Assembly: GCA_965227445.1 (NCBI GenBank)
Contig: OZ245751.1
Location: 5,332,001-5,396,000 of the forward strand
From: DT-110 sp030148525
Lineage (GTDB): Bacteria; Bacteroidota; Bacteroidia; Chitinophagales; Saprospiraceae
DNA length: 64,000 bases
Direction: 5' to 3'
The notes under the pieces were generated by a model. The model made no database searches, was not told the DNA's origin, and saw only the letters and a list, made by a program, of their open reading frames with translations. Below, in pieces: positions 23,132 to 31,648 of the stretch (the first letter of the stretch is position 1; every line of letters begins with the position of its first letter). A program made the position numbers and the translations under genes.

Positions 23132-25699
23132 TCAATTCCCACCTTCATTCTTCTTCTCCTCCGACTTATTCCCGCCGAACAACTTCTCACTCCAGAAGTA
23201 TTTGAGCTCCTCGCGCAGCGTGTTCTCGGCCCGGCGTTGTACGCGCTCATTGTACTCCAGCATGCGCCAGAAATACTCCTCGTCGGATTCGTTGTTGCGA
23301 CGGCGGCGTAGCTCCAGATCGGCTCCGAAGTATTTATTGTTGTCGCGCAGCTCGAGGAAGAGGCGATTGAAGAAATCGGGATTCTCTTCGTACAGGTCCC
23401 AGAGGTTTTCGGCGACCGGCGGGTCTTCGAGATAGGGCGGGCAGTCGAGGGTATAGGCCACCGAATCCGGTAACGGAGGGAACTGGCCGTTTCGCCACGA
23501 ACGGAAACTTTTGTCGCGGTATAATTGCTGCATAAACTGCCCCGCGATCGGCAGGGCCGTACTCGACCCCTGCCCTACGCGCATTGATCGAAAGTGTACC
23601 TGAGGCGATTCTGCACCAACCCAGGCGCCTACTACCAGCGACGGGGTGACGCCCATGAACCAACCGTCTGACTGGTTTTGCGTTGTACCGGTTTTACCGG
23701 CCAGTTGGTTGTAAAGGCCGAACTCGTACCGCAGACGACGGGCCGTCCCGCTGTCCACCACCGATTGCAGCATTTTGACCATCACCGCGTTCGTTTCGGG
23801 ACGGATGACGCGCTCAAAGCGCCTGGGATCGGGCCGGTTAAAGGACACGATCACTTCGCCATCGGCATTTTCGATACGATCGAGGTAGTGCAACACCGGC
23901 CGTACGCCACCGTTGGCAAAGGTGCTGTACATGGTACTCAGTTCTAGCAAGGAACCATCTACGGCACCAAGTCCGATCGCCGGACCTGTTGGCAGCGGAC
24001 CGGCAAGACCCATTTGCCGGGCCAGGGTACGCACGGAGTCCACTCCGGCCTGCAAAAGCAATTCTACGGTAATCGTATTGACTGAGTGACTGAGAGCTCC
24101 TTCCATGGTGTAATACCCTTCGTAATTCCCATCGGAATTGCGGGGCGACCAATCCTCGTATTGCTCGTAGACCTTGCGTTCATTCTGAATGTACATACAG
24201 GGATCAAATCCCTTCTCCAGTGCCAGGGTGTAGACCAGTGGTTTGAAGGTGGACCCTACCGGGCGCTGTGCCTTCACGTGATCGTACTGCACGTATTGGT
24301 GATCGATACCGCCCACCCAGGCCTTGACCAACCCGGTTTGTGGCTCTACGGCCAAAAAACCGGCATTGAGCAGGGTGAGGTAGTGCTTCACCGAGTCCAT
24401 GGGCGTCATTCGGGTGGCCATAGAATCGGCTTCCCACTGGAAGACCGTCATCGCTCTTGGTTCTTCAAACGTAGCCAGGATCTCTTCTTCGTTGTATCCG
24501 CGCTTTTCGAGGCGCTGGTAACGCTGGGAGTTGCGAACGGCCCGCATCAGGGTTTCGTCGCTACCCCAGGGATTGCGTTTACTGTATCCCCAATCCTGCT
24601 CAAAGGCCGCCTGGATGCGTTTCATTTGATCGCGAACCGCTTTTTCAGCGTATTGCTGCATCCGCGAATCGATGGTCGTGTAGATCCGGAGGCCGTCGGT
24701 GTATAGGTTGTACGGAGTACCGTCCGGACGGGGATGATCTGCCAGAATGGCTTCCAATTCCTGGCGCAGGTGAGCCCGAAAGTAGGTGGCCAGACCATCG
24801 TCGTAGCCCACTTCAGCCTGATCCACCGTTAGTGGCAAAGCCGTCAGGGAATCCACCTGGGCCGAATCCAGGTATTCGTACCGCATCATTTGCTTCAACA
24901 CCACATCGCGGCGGCCTTTAGCGCGCTCGGGGTGGTTCAGCGGATTGTAGTAGGTATTAGCTTTGAGCATGCCCACCAATACGGCGGCTTCCTCGACCGT
25001 CAGATCAGCGGCTGATTTATTGAAAAACCGCTGGGACGCGACCTTGATACCGAACATATTTTCGCCGAAAGGCACGGTATTCAGGTAGAGGCGTAGCAAT
25101 TCTTCCTTGGCGTACACCCGCTCTAAGCGGCGCGCCACAAACATTTCGCGTAGCTTATTGACGGGGATGGTGAGCGGCCCGTAGGATCGTCGCTGGTATA
25201 AGTTCTTGGCGAGTTGCTGGCTGATCGTACTACCGCCACCCGAGGACCGGTCGGCCAGCAAAACGGTTTTTACCGCCACGCGGGCCAGGGCGCGGGCATC
25301 CACGCCGGAGTGCTCGAAGAAGCGGGCATCCTCGGTCGCCACCAATGCATTGACCAGGTGAATGGGGATTTCGTCAAAATCGGCATTAACACGGTTCTCC
25401 ACGAAATACCGGCCCAATAAGACCTCATCACTACCATATACTTCGGAAGCTGTATTATTCTGAATGCTTTTCAACTCTCCGTAAGTAGGCATCTTACCGA
25501 AGGCACCGTAATACACCAGCACTACGAGCAGGCCGAGCAGCAGGATTCCTCCTCCGCCGGCATACAGGCCATAGCGCAGTCCCCGGCGTCGATTCGCCCA
25601 GGCTGATTGAAAAAAATGTATGATGCGCTGCCGCGCCGGACGAGTGTTTTCGTACCAGGCAACCACGCGCATCCGAAGGAATTCCCTATCGATCTTCAT
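23132..25699 (-). CDS. mrcA: Penicillin-binding protein 1A, bifunctional
   Basis: An 855-residue class A PBP that polymerises and cross-links peptidoglycan in the periplasm. There is an N-terminal cytoplasmic segment and a membrane anchor at ~residues 46-68. The GT51 transglycosylase domain has the catalytic Glu in ATEDARFFEHSGVD and the GGSTISQQLAKNLY motif. The transpeptidase domain has STFK (catalytic Ser), SVN in SHSVNTITV, and KTGT in AGKTGTTQNQSDGWF. The C-terminus is a highly charged tail (KSEEKKNEGGN). Length fits the family. It is monocistronic. Confidence 0.95.
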   Translation of the reverse strand: MKIDREFLRMRVVAWYENTRPARQRIIHFFQSAWANRRRGLRYGLYAGGGGILLLGLLVVLVYYGAFGKMPTYGELKSIQNNTASEVYGSDEVLLGRYFVENRVNADFDEIPIHLVNALVATEDARFFEHSGVDARALARVAVKTVLLADRSSGGGSTISQQLAKNLYQRRSYGPLTIPVNKLREMFVARRLERVYAKEELLRLYLNTVPFGENMFGIKVASQRFFNKSAADLTVEEAAVLVGMLKANTYYNPLNHPERAKGRRDVVLKQMMRYEYLDSAQVDSLTALPLTVDQAEVGYDDGLATYFRAHLRQELEAILADHPRPDGTPYNLYTDGLRIYTTIDSRMQQYAEKAVRDQMKRIQAAFEQDWGYSKRNPWGSDETLMRAVRNSQRYQRLEKRGYNEEEILATFEEPRAMTVFQWEADSMATRMTPMDSVKHYLTLLNAGFLAVEPQTGLVKAWVGGIDHQYVQYDHVKAQRPVGSTFKPLVYTLALEKGFDPCMYIQNERKVYEQYEDWSPRNSDGNYEGYYTMEGALSHSVNTITVELLLQAGVDSVRTLARQMGLAGPLPTGPAIGLGAVDGSLLELSTMYSTFANGGVRPVLHYLDRIENADGEVIVSFNRPDPRRFERVIRPETNAVMVKMLQSVVDSGTARRLRYEFGLYNQLAGKTGTTQNQSDGWFMGVTPSLVVGAWVGAESPQVHFRSMRVGQGSSTALPIAGQFMQQLYRDKSFRSWRNGQFPPLPDSVAYTLDCPPYLEDPPVAENLWDLYEENPDFFNRLFLELRDNNKYFGADLELRRRRNNESDEEYFWRMLEYNERVQRRAENTLREELKYFWSEKLFGGNKSEEKKNEGGN

Positions 25700-25906
25700 A
25701 GTGTCGGGTCAGTGACGGAACGCTATTGTTCTTTTACCGCAAGGTAATGACAAATAACGCATTACACTGGTACGGTATTACATGAAACCCGATGAACGTC
25801 GCAGGAGTTCGGTGGGAGGACCTGCACCACTGCGTTACGGCGGACTGAAAAGGATCAGGCTCAGGTTAAGGTTGAGGTCAGAAACCGAACCTCCTTTAAG
25901 AATGGT

Positions 25907-26074
25907 TTAAGTCGTACCTACTGCCGATTCCAATTCGAAATACAACCGACGCATTTCCTGTCCATCCACGGCTGCATCGTAGGCATCAAAAAGCTTGGAA
26001 ATGGAAGAATTGATAGCCATCGGACGGAGATGGTCATTGTTTTCCCAAAAGGCCTTAAACACCTCAAACCGCAT
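25907..26074 (-). CDS. Possible small ORF or remnant
   Basis: A 55-residue frame, MRFEVFKAFWENNDHLRPMA, then INSSISKLFDAYDAAVDGQE, then MRRLYFELESAVGTT. It reads like genuine helical protein, but the start codon falls inside a low-complexity ACCTCAAACC repeat region, so the N-terminus may be artificial. It could be the 3' end of a lost gene or a small protein cotranscribed with the 4HB sensor gene 19 bases upstream. Confidence 0.3.
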   Translation of the reverse strand: MRFEVFKAFWENNDHLRPMAINSSISKLFDAYDAAVDGQEMRRLYFELESAVGTT

Positions 26075-26093
26075 ACCTCAAACCTCTAATCTG

Positions 26094-26765
26094 TCAGTTA
26101 AGATTGATCGGGTGCTGCTTCTTAACCACGCTTGCCAGGGACTTAGAGGAGAAGACCAAAGCTTGAATAATTATCGCCAGTACCAGCAAAATGACCATCT
26201 CAACGTGGGAAAAAGAGATGCTGCCGTGAATCAATTTGCGGGACCTGTCTTTGACATCGGCTCCGACTTCCGTCTGAATATTGGACAAGGCGTGCAGCGC
26301 TGAAAAAGCATCGCGGGTAATCGCTTCGTATTCCGCCAGGTAAACTTCATCGGCTTCGGCCGACTTATTCATGGTATGCTCAAATTCATCGAGTCGATTC
26401 AAGGCTGTTTGCAGATGATTCAGCTCGATGGCTTCCTCATCGGTCAGGTAAGTTTCATAATACTTTTCCATCACCTGCTTCCGTTCGGCACGCAGAGCAG
26501 CCACATCGGTATCGGGACTGTAACCAACATGTCCTTTGTCTGACACACAGGCCCAGATCAACTCTTCCTGCAGGTGCAGGTTTTCCGAAATCTGAAAGAG
26601 GTAACTTTCGGCCATCAGGCGATCTTCATACAGTGTTTCCAGCGACCGGTCCAGACTTTGGAAGCGGTTGCGCTCAACCAGATTGGTCAGCATGGTCACA
26701 CCGATAACTGCCGCCAGAACGATGGCAGCCGTTGTTTTCTGCTGGATGCTATATGTCCATTTCAT
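26094..26765 (-). CDS. Four-helix-bundle (4HB_MCP-like) membrane sensor without signalling domain
   Basis: About 223 residues from MKWTYSIQQKTTAA (26765). Two membrane helices (~residues 11-30 and ~185-205) enclose a ~150-residue periplasmic four-helix bundle (SLETLYEDRLMAESYLFQIS, LHALSNIQTEVGADVKDRS) of the 4HB_MCP type. Chemoreceptors and kinases normally follow this with HAMP and output domains. Here the protein ends 25 residues after the second helix, so it is either a stand-alone sensor, an inhibitory subunit or a truncated receptor. No partner kinase is adjacent. Confidence 0.7.
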   Translation of the reverse strand: MKWTYSIQQKTTAAIVLAAVIGVTMLTNLVERNRFQSLDRSLETLYEDRLMAESYLFQISENLHLQEELIWACVSDKGHVGYSPDTDVAALRAERKQVMEKYYETYLTDEEAIELNHLQTALNRLDEFEHTMNKSAEADEVYLAEYEAITRDAFSALHALSNIQTEVGADVKDRSRKLIHGSISFSHVEMVILLVLAIIIQALVFSSKSLASVVKKQHPINLN

Positions 26766-26897
26766 ACACTTAGGTTTCGTTGGTTCACGGGCAATCAAGG
26801 AATGTACACGCTTCCGCAAAAGGGGAATCTAAAGCCGGGGCTAAGCTAGTATTATTTCCAGATCGGCGTGGTGACTTTTGGCAGCAGCCAACTTCCA

Positions 26898-27806
26898 CTA
26901 CCGCGAACGGTATTTTTTGCGATAAGCGGAGGGCGACAACTGTTCGTACCGCTTAAATAATCGACTAAAATAGCTGGTATTATTAAATCCAATCTGATAA
27001 CAAATATCCGTCAGGGATCGGTCGGTCGTCGCCAGCAACTCTCGGGCCAACTCAATTCTGCGCGCATTGATAAATTCTACCGGAGTTATGCCAAAAGTAT
27101 TCTTGAAACACCGAAAAAAATGTGGTTTGCTCATGCAGGCCTGTTCGCTGAGGTCATCAACGGTTAGATCGTTTTGCAAATTATTGGCAATAAAAGCAGT
27201 GACGTGGCGCAGTCGCTCGTGCCCGGGTCCCGCCTGTTCGCGCAGCAACAGCTTGCGGGCTTTGGACTGTAGTAAACGAATGATCAACTCCTGCAACATG
27301 AAATTGACAAATACATCACGACTGGGATGCCCCTCGGTATACACCCGGATCAGGCGATCGATCAGCATCTGCATGGGCCGATCGTGAAGCAGGTGAAAAT
27401 TAGCATCATCCACATCCCAGTCTTCGGGGTCGCCGGTATCAGCAAGCTGATTGAACTGATTGACGGTCTGCTTGATCTTTTCGGGGTTAATGGCCAATGC
27501 CAGACACCGGGTCGGCGTTTCCATATCAGCTTCGGGAAAATCGATCACCATGGTCTGCCCACCCGGTACTACTACGGATTCCCCCGGCAAAAACTCGAAA
27601 GGATCCAGTGTGGGTAGGTGCATAATCTTCTTGCCCTCGATCATACTGGCGATGACGGGCGCATCAAATGTCAGGCTTACTTTTTCGGCCTGCATATGCG
27701 TCTCATAGACATTCAGTTCGGCCTCATCGGAGGAATACGCGGTGCGGTTTTCGACCATTTCCTCCAGGCGGCGGGTAGCTAAATGACTGGACAGAGCAGA
27801 AGACAT
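26898..27806 (-). CDS. AraC-family transcriptional regulator
   Basis: A 302-residue regulator. The N-terminal cupin-like region (VIASMIEGKKIMHLPTLDPF, SVVVPGGQTMVIDFPEAD) fits the AraC_N ligand-binding type. The C-terminal two helix-turn-helices are DLTVDDLSEQACMSKPHFFR and SLTDICYQIGFNNTSYFSRL, ending LSPSAYRKK. It is transcribed divergently from the XdhC gene across a 150-base AT-rich intergenic region, so shared regulation is possible. The ligand is unknown. Confidence 0.92.
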   Translation of the reverse strand: MSSALSSHLATRRLEEMVENRTAYSSDEAELNVYETHMQAEKVSLTFDAPVIASMIEGKKIMHLPTLDPFEFLPGESVVVPGGQTMVIDFPEADMETPTRCLALAINPEKIKQTVNQFNQLADTGDPEDWDVDDANFHLLHDRPMQMLIDRLIRVYTEGHPSRDVFVNFMLQELIIRLLQSKARKLLLREQAGPGHERLRHVTAFIANNLQNDLTVDDLSEQACMSKPHFFRCFKNTFGITPVEFINARRIELARELLATTDRSLTDICYQIGFNNTSYFSRLFKRYEQLSPSAYRKKYRSR

Positions 27807-27956
27807 ACAGTTTTTGTTAGGTTAGAATGACGGAGGCGATAGCTTCGGTCAAACTTTTAATAGCATCGTTCTAATTTTACGAATAAAATTTTTCGATCTT
27901 ATCTATCACCTATAATATAATGGGATTTTTAACAGAAAAACGAATAGTTCCCGGCC

Positions 27957-29051
27957 ATGAAGGAGATTAATGCCATAATTGACGCTTACGAGACTCGAAA
28001 AGACCAGGGGGAACGCACGGCCCTGGCGACGGTGGTACGGGTCGATGGTTCCAGCTATCGCCGTACGGGCGCCCGCATGTTCGTAAGTGAAAATGGCCAG
28101 TGGGTCGGTGGCATCAGTGGTGGTTGCCTCGAAGGCGATGCCCTGCGCCGCGCCAAGATGGCCATCATGCAGGATAAACCCTCGGTCGTCACCTACGACA
28201 CTACCGAAGATGATGCCCACCAGATCGGGGTCGGGCTGGGCTGCAACGGTATCATCGACATACTCATCACCCCCATTACCGAGGATAATCCCGATCATCC
28301 CATCCACGAGTTGGAGCGCGCCCGTGAGGAGCGCAAGCCCCAGGTGCTGGTTACCGTCGTAGAATCCGATCACGATGAGCTGCCGCAGGGTAAGGTCGTG
28401 CTGTATAAAGACGATGCTTCCTTTGCCAAGCACTTACATCCGGATATCCTCGATGCGGTTCATCAGGCTTTCGCCAAAAAGAAATCTAAACTCACGGAGT
28501 TCACTTTCGACTCGCAAACCGTCAAGTGTTTTGTCGAGTTCCTGCCGCCGCCCATTCACCTGATCGTGCAGGGTGGGAATTACGATATTTATCCGCTATT
28601 GCGGCAGGCCCATGAGTTGGGCTGGCGCCTCACTGTCGTGGCCAATCCGAAAAAGCTGGACCGGGTTGCCTTCGACCTCGCTACCGATATCATCCCCAGC
28701 AAAAGTGAAGATTTACCCTTCATCGATGAGTATACGGCAACCATCCTCATGGCTCACGATTACGCCACCGATCTGCGTCACCTGCAGGCCTTGCTGGAAA
28801 CGGATATTCCCTACATCGGTCTGCTCGGACCACGCAAACGCACCCTCAAGATGTACGCCGACCTCAACAAAGCCGACCGCTCCCTGACGGTCGCCGACGA
28901 GAAGCGCATTCATTCCCCGGTGGGCCTCGACATCGGCGCTGCCAGTCCCGAAGAGATCGCCCTCTCTATCCTGGCCGAAATCGTCACCTTCTTCAGCGGT
29001 CGTGCCGGCGGGCATTTGAAGCACCGGGAGGGGCCTATTCACGAGCGGTGA
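27957..29051 (+). CDS. XdhC/CoxI-family protein
   Basis: A 364-residue protein with an N-terminal XdhC/CoxI domain (TALATVVRVDGSSYRRTGAR, GGISGGCLEGD) and a C-terminal Rossmann-like domain (PYIGLLGPRKRTLKM, HSPVGLDIGAASPEEIALSI). XdhC proteins bind and sulfurate the molybdenum cofactor for xanthine-dehydrogenase-type enzymes. The usual GAGxxA nucleotide motif of the second domain is replaced by QGGNYDIYPL, which may weaken NAD binding. No molybdenum hydroxylase gene is within the window. A pyrimidine/purine-rich hairpin (AATTGGAGA/TCTCCAATT) just after the stop may terminate it. Confidence 0.88.
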   Translation: MKEINAIIDAYETRKDQGERTALATVVRVDGSSYRRTGARMFVSENGQWVGGISGGCLEGDALRRAKMAIMQDKPSVVTYDTTEDDAHQIGVGLGCNGIIDILITPITEDNPDHPIHELERAREERKPQVLVTVVESDHDELPQGKVVLYKDDASFAKHLHPDILDAVHQAFAKKKSKLTEFTFDSQTVKCFVEFLPPPIHLIVQGGNYDIYPLLRQAHELGWRLTVVANPKKLDRVAFDLATDIIPSKSEDLPFIDEYTATILMAHDYATDLRHLQALLETDIPYIGLLGPRKRTLKMYADLNKADRSLTVADEKRIHSPVGLDIGAASPEEIALSILAEIVTFFSGRAGGHLKHREGPIHER

Positions 29052-29061
29052 AACGGGGAAT

Positions 29062-29107
29062 TGGAGAAAGGGGGAATTGGAGATTTACCTTTTCTCCAAT
29101 TCTCCCT
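29062..29107 (+). terminator. Hairpin after the XdhC gene
   Basis: AATTGGAGA at about 29075-29083 pairs with TCTCCAATT at about 29093-29101, within a longer purine/pyrimidine strand-asymmetric stretch (GGAGAAAGGGGG against CCCTTTCCCCC). No clean T-run follows, so termination is only moderately supported. Confidence 0.4.
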
Positions 29108-29200
29108 TTCCCCCTTTCTCCAACTCTCCCTTTCTCCCTTCCAGATTCCCAAACAGCACCGCTGTGAGCCACTTTAGTACCTCCTAATCTATTTTGTTTT

Positions 29201-29383
29201 TCAGAAGACAAAGCGCCCCGTCACCCACACGTCTTCAGATCGGTTTTCGGTGATCTCCACTTCGGTCCAGGCCGGCGGAATAACCAGCGAGTCGAACCAT
29301 TTGCGGAGCGACTTTTCTTTAATGGTATTCCCCTGCTCATCCTGGTAGGTAAAGCCACGTCCGTGGGGTTTGCGGTAGTACAT
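29201..29383 (-). pseudogene. N-terminal fragment of DNA topoisomerase IB
   Basis: A 60-residue frame, MYYRKPHGRGFTYQDEQGNT, then IKEKSLRKWFDSLVIPPAWT, then EVEITENRSEDVWVTGRFVF. The GFTYQDEQG...LVIPPAWTEVEI pattern is the conserved N-terminal domain of bacterial (poxvirus-like) topoisomerase IB. In full-length enzymes a GRD.KGRKQY segment and the catalytic domain with the active tyrosine follow. Here the frame stops at that point and no catalytic domain is found downstream. It is most likely a deletion remnant. Confidence 0.65.
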
Positions 29384-29555
29384 TGGTTTGGGGCGTTCGT
29401 TCCTGGATCAGATTTACTGCTTTGGAACTCCGAAAAGGGGGTTGGTTCGCTGGATGTCGATCCGCTAACCACGAAAACATTTAGACCACACAGCAATACG
29501 TCTTAGTGGCCTATGTGCCTGAGTGGTTAAAATACTCTTCACCAGCCTCATCTAA

Positions 29556-30065
29556 TTAGGATTGCCTAAAATATACCCAGACACCAAGCATCAACCCTCC
29601 TGTCGTAAATACGATCCCGATCAACAGCCGCGTTCTGGCGTGGGCAATGCCCTTTTCCAGCGGAATGATCTCCTCCCCGTTGGATCGGTACATCCCGGAG
29701 ACCGGCGCACTTTTCGCGTCCTTGTTCAGAGTATTACCTCCGACCAGCGATGTTTTCTTGACCATCAGACGCAGCGTATCCCCGACCTCGATGGAATCTA
29801 TTTCCGTAGGTGCCAGGTAGTATAATTTCCCCCGGAGCCGGTATTCTCTGGGGTCGTCTGATAGATAGATTTTGGCCATGGTTATCCGCTGCTCCCCAAA
29901 CTCTTTATGCTCTTCGAGGTTGTACGCTACCGGTTGAGCGACGGTACCCTTAACTTCTTCGTAATCGGTGGCACGCTCATTCCAGGCGCCCATCATAATG
30001 AGGACGCCGACAACGGTCCAGATAGCACTCAGGATATATAACAACAGGATCATGCCGTTTCTCAT
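29556..30065 (-). CDS. DUF3592-like membrane protein
   Basis: A 169-residue protein with membrane helices at ~residues 5-26 and ~145-164 enclosing an extracytoplasmic beta domain (EVKGTVAQPVAYNLEEHKEF, REYRLRGKLYYL, VGDTLRLMVKK). This layout matches DUF3592. Function is unknown. It is separated by about 150 bases from the DUF4440 lipoprotein gene upstream and is probably transcribed alone. Confidence 0.65.
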   Translation of the reverse strand: MRNGMILLLYILSAIWTVVGVLIMMGAWNERATDYEEVKGTVAQPVAYNLEEHKEFGEQRITMAKIYLSDDPREYRLRGKLYYLAPTEIDSIEVGDTLRLMVKKTSLVGGNTLNKDAKSAPVSGMYRSNGEEIIPLEKGIAHARTRLLIGIVFTTGGLMLGVWVYFRQS

Positions 30066-30217
30066 TTATCTGGCAATTATGATGTTGACAGAGATAGGTT
30101 TTCCCCGTAGAGCACCCATTTTACAAAAAGAAGAATACAACCTTACCAGTACAACGGGGATCACCCGATCCCTAAGCGATTTCGATATGCATGACGTAAA
30201 AAAAATCTTTACAAAGA

Positions 30218-30682
30218 TTACCTGGCCACCCTTGTTGAATGCATCATTTTCAACCGCCACCCCTCTTCGGTTTTAACCGCCAAAGCACTTTCCAACCACT
30301 GTCGCTGGGCGACCACGGTGTCGGCCCGAACGAATTCAGCGTAGTTATGGTAAGCCATTTGAATGGATTCGCCGTATTTATCGATTGAAATATAATCCAT
30401 CCGGTTTATTCTCGTCGGTCTGTTTTCTCTGGCCAACTGTCCCCGGATGTATTGTTTAATGCGGTCGTTATCCCATACCTCCCCGTGTTCCAGGATGATA
30501 AAATCATCCGTGTGGTAATTGGCAATTTCATTGGAATCGACACCTCCCCAAATTTTATCAAAGGATCCCTGTATGAGTTCTTTGGCAATGTCTTCTTCCT
30601 CCTGAGTCAGGGCATCGTTGCTCTCGGAAATGGGTTGCTGACAAGCGCTTACAAGCAAAAGTAAAAGAATGGAAATTCTCAT
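30218..30682 (-). CDS. DUF4440/NTF2-like lipoprotein
   Basis: A 154-residue lipoprotein (signal ILLLLLVSAC, cysteine at residue 14) with an NTF2-fold DUF4440 domain: ELIQGSFDKIWGGVDSNEIA, YHTDDFIILEHGEVWDNDRI and GWRLKMMHSTRV at the end. The domain binds small molecules or is catalytic in relatives; here it would be anchored in the envelope. It is the last gene of a tightly packed run; 12 bases separate it from the membrane-protein gene upstream. Confidence 0.8.
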   Translation of the reverse strand: MRISILLLLLVSACQQPISESNDALTQEEEDIAKELIQGSFDKIWGGVDSNEIANYHTDDFIILEHGEVWDNDRIKQYIRGQLARENRPTRINRMDYISIDKYGESIQMAYHNYAEFVRADTVVAQRQWLESALAVKTEEGWRLKMMHSTRVAR

Positions 30683-30694
30683 ATGGTGTTTTCG

Positions 30695-31153
30695 TTATGG
30701 GTGAAGGGGCTTCCTTTTTCGGAACAACCGGGAAACCCAATAAACAAGTATAGTCAAAAAACTGCCTATTCCTATTCCATAGCTCAAGCGCCAAAACCAC
30801 CGCATAGCAGCCTGGCCACCCTGAAACGTTTCTTTTTCGGTAAACGTGAACGTAAAATTACCCGCCAGTAAATAGGCTATCGGAAACCAGAGGATGCCTA
30901 AAATGATGATGAACTTAAGAACCCACGATAGTACCCTGTTGAGTGGCGAAGTAGGCTTTCGGAGCGCTTTCACTCCCCAATACACGGTAAGGGGTAAGGA
31001 GATCATACCAACCCAGGTTATCAGTGAGCCCGATGGAAATAACTTTTTCTGATCCAATGCAATCAGCAGCAATGAAGAACCCGTGACCAATAGGGTGATT
31101 ACACCCAGGGTCAGGATCAAAGCGCTGAAGAAGTACGTTTTTCTTTTGGTCAC
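30695..31153 (-). CDS. Four-helix membrane protein of unknown family
   Basis: A 152-residue protein with four hydrophobic segments (~residues 8-31, 42-62, 79-98 and 122-143) and a basic tail (FRKRKPLHP). No family is recognised. Gaps of 12 bases on both sides place it in one operon with the CxxCH lipoprotein upstream and the DUF4440 lipoprotein downstream. Confidence 0.6.
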   Translation of the reverse strand: MTKRKTYFFSALILTLGVITLLVTGSSLLLIALDQKKLFPSGSLITWVGMISLPLTVYWGVKALRKPTSPLNRVLSWVLKFIIILGILWFPIAYLLAGNFTFTFTEKETFQGGQAAMRWFWRLSYGIGIGSFLTILVYWVSRLFRKRKPLHP

Positions 31154-31165
31154 CTCTCATTTATT

Positions 31166-31627
31166 TTATCCGGGCGCTCCTTGCAACTTCTTGATCTTCA
31201 CCACAGGACCGGGGCACAGGGCTTTATGACAACTCATACAATTCTGAACTACATTATCATAGGCACTAACCAATTGGGCTGGCTCCGCTGATTGAAGCTT
31301 TTCTATGTTTTGCAAGTAGAGGCTTGCAAAAGCTTTGTACTCGTCGGAAGCAGCTTTGTCGGGATCCGTAGCGTGAGCAGTTAGTATTTTATCATGATCC
31401 AAATTAATGGAAATGGGCTCACCATCAGCTATTTGCTTCTTGATTAGTTGAGCTTCGTCAAACATCGCCCGCATCAATAAGGCCAACTCGCTATCGCCAT
31501 TGGGGTTGATGATTTGTTGGGGTACGGGCTCCTCAATCGTTGTCGTATCTTCTGCCTCTTCAGTGCAGGACACCGTCATAGCGAAGATGAAAAAGAAACC
31601 TACGATCACTTTCAGTCGGTTCGTCAT
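31166..31627 (-). CDS. c-type heme lipoprotein (CxxCH near the C-terminus)
   Basis: A 153-residue lipoprotein (signal IFAMTVSC, cysteine at ~residue 21). It has a helical body and a single heme-binding motif CMSCH near residue 133, followed by ALCPGPVVKIKKL. Helices preceding a C-terminal CxxCH are the layout of cytochrome c' (four-helix bundle), so it is probably a membrane-anchored cytochrome c'-like electron carrier or gas-binding protein. It lies 21 bases downstream of the sulfatase gene, the first of three small genes after it. Confidence 0.75.
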   Translation of the reverse strand: MTNRLKVIVGFFFIFAMTVSCTEEAEDTTTIEEPVPQQIINPNGDSELALLMRAMFDEAQLIKKQIADGEPISINLDHDKILTAHATDPDKAASDEYKAFASLYLQNIEKLQSAEPAQLVSAYDNVVQNCMSCHKALCPGPVVKIKKLQGAPG

Positions 31628-31648
31628 GGTGTACTATTTTTCGGGCTC

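Noticed and set aside
27957..29051. Molybdenum hydroxylase operon
   Set aside because: Only the XdhC-type gene is present; no large, FAD or iron-sulfur subunit genes occur nearby.
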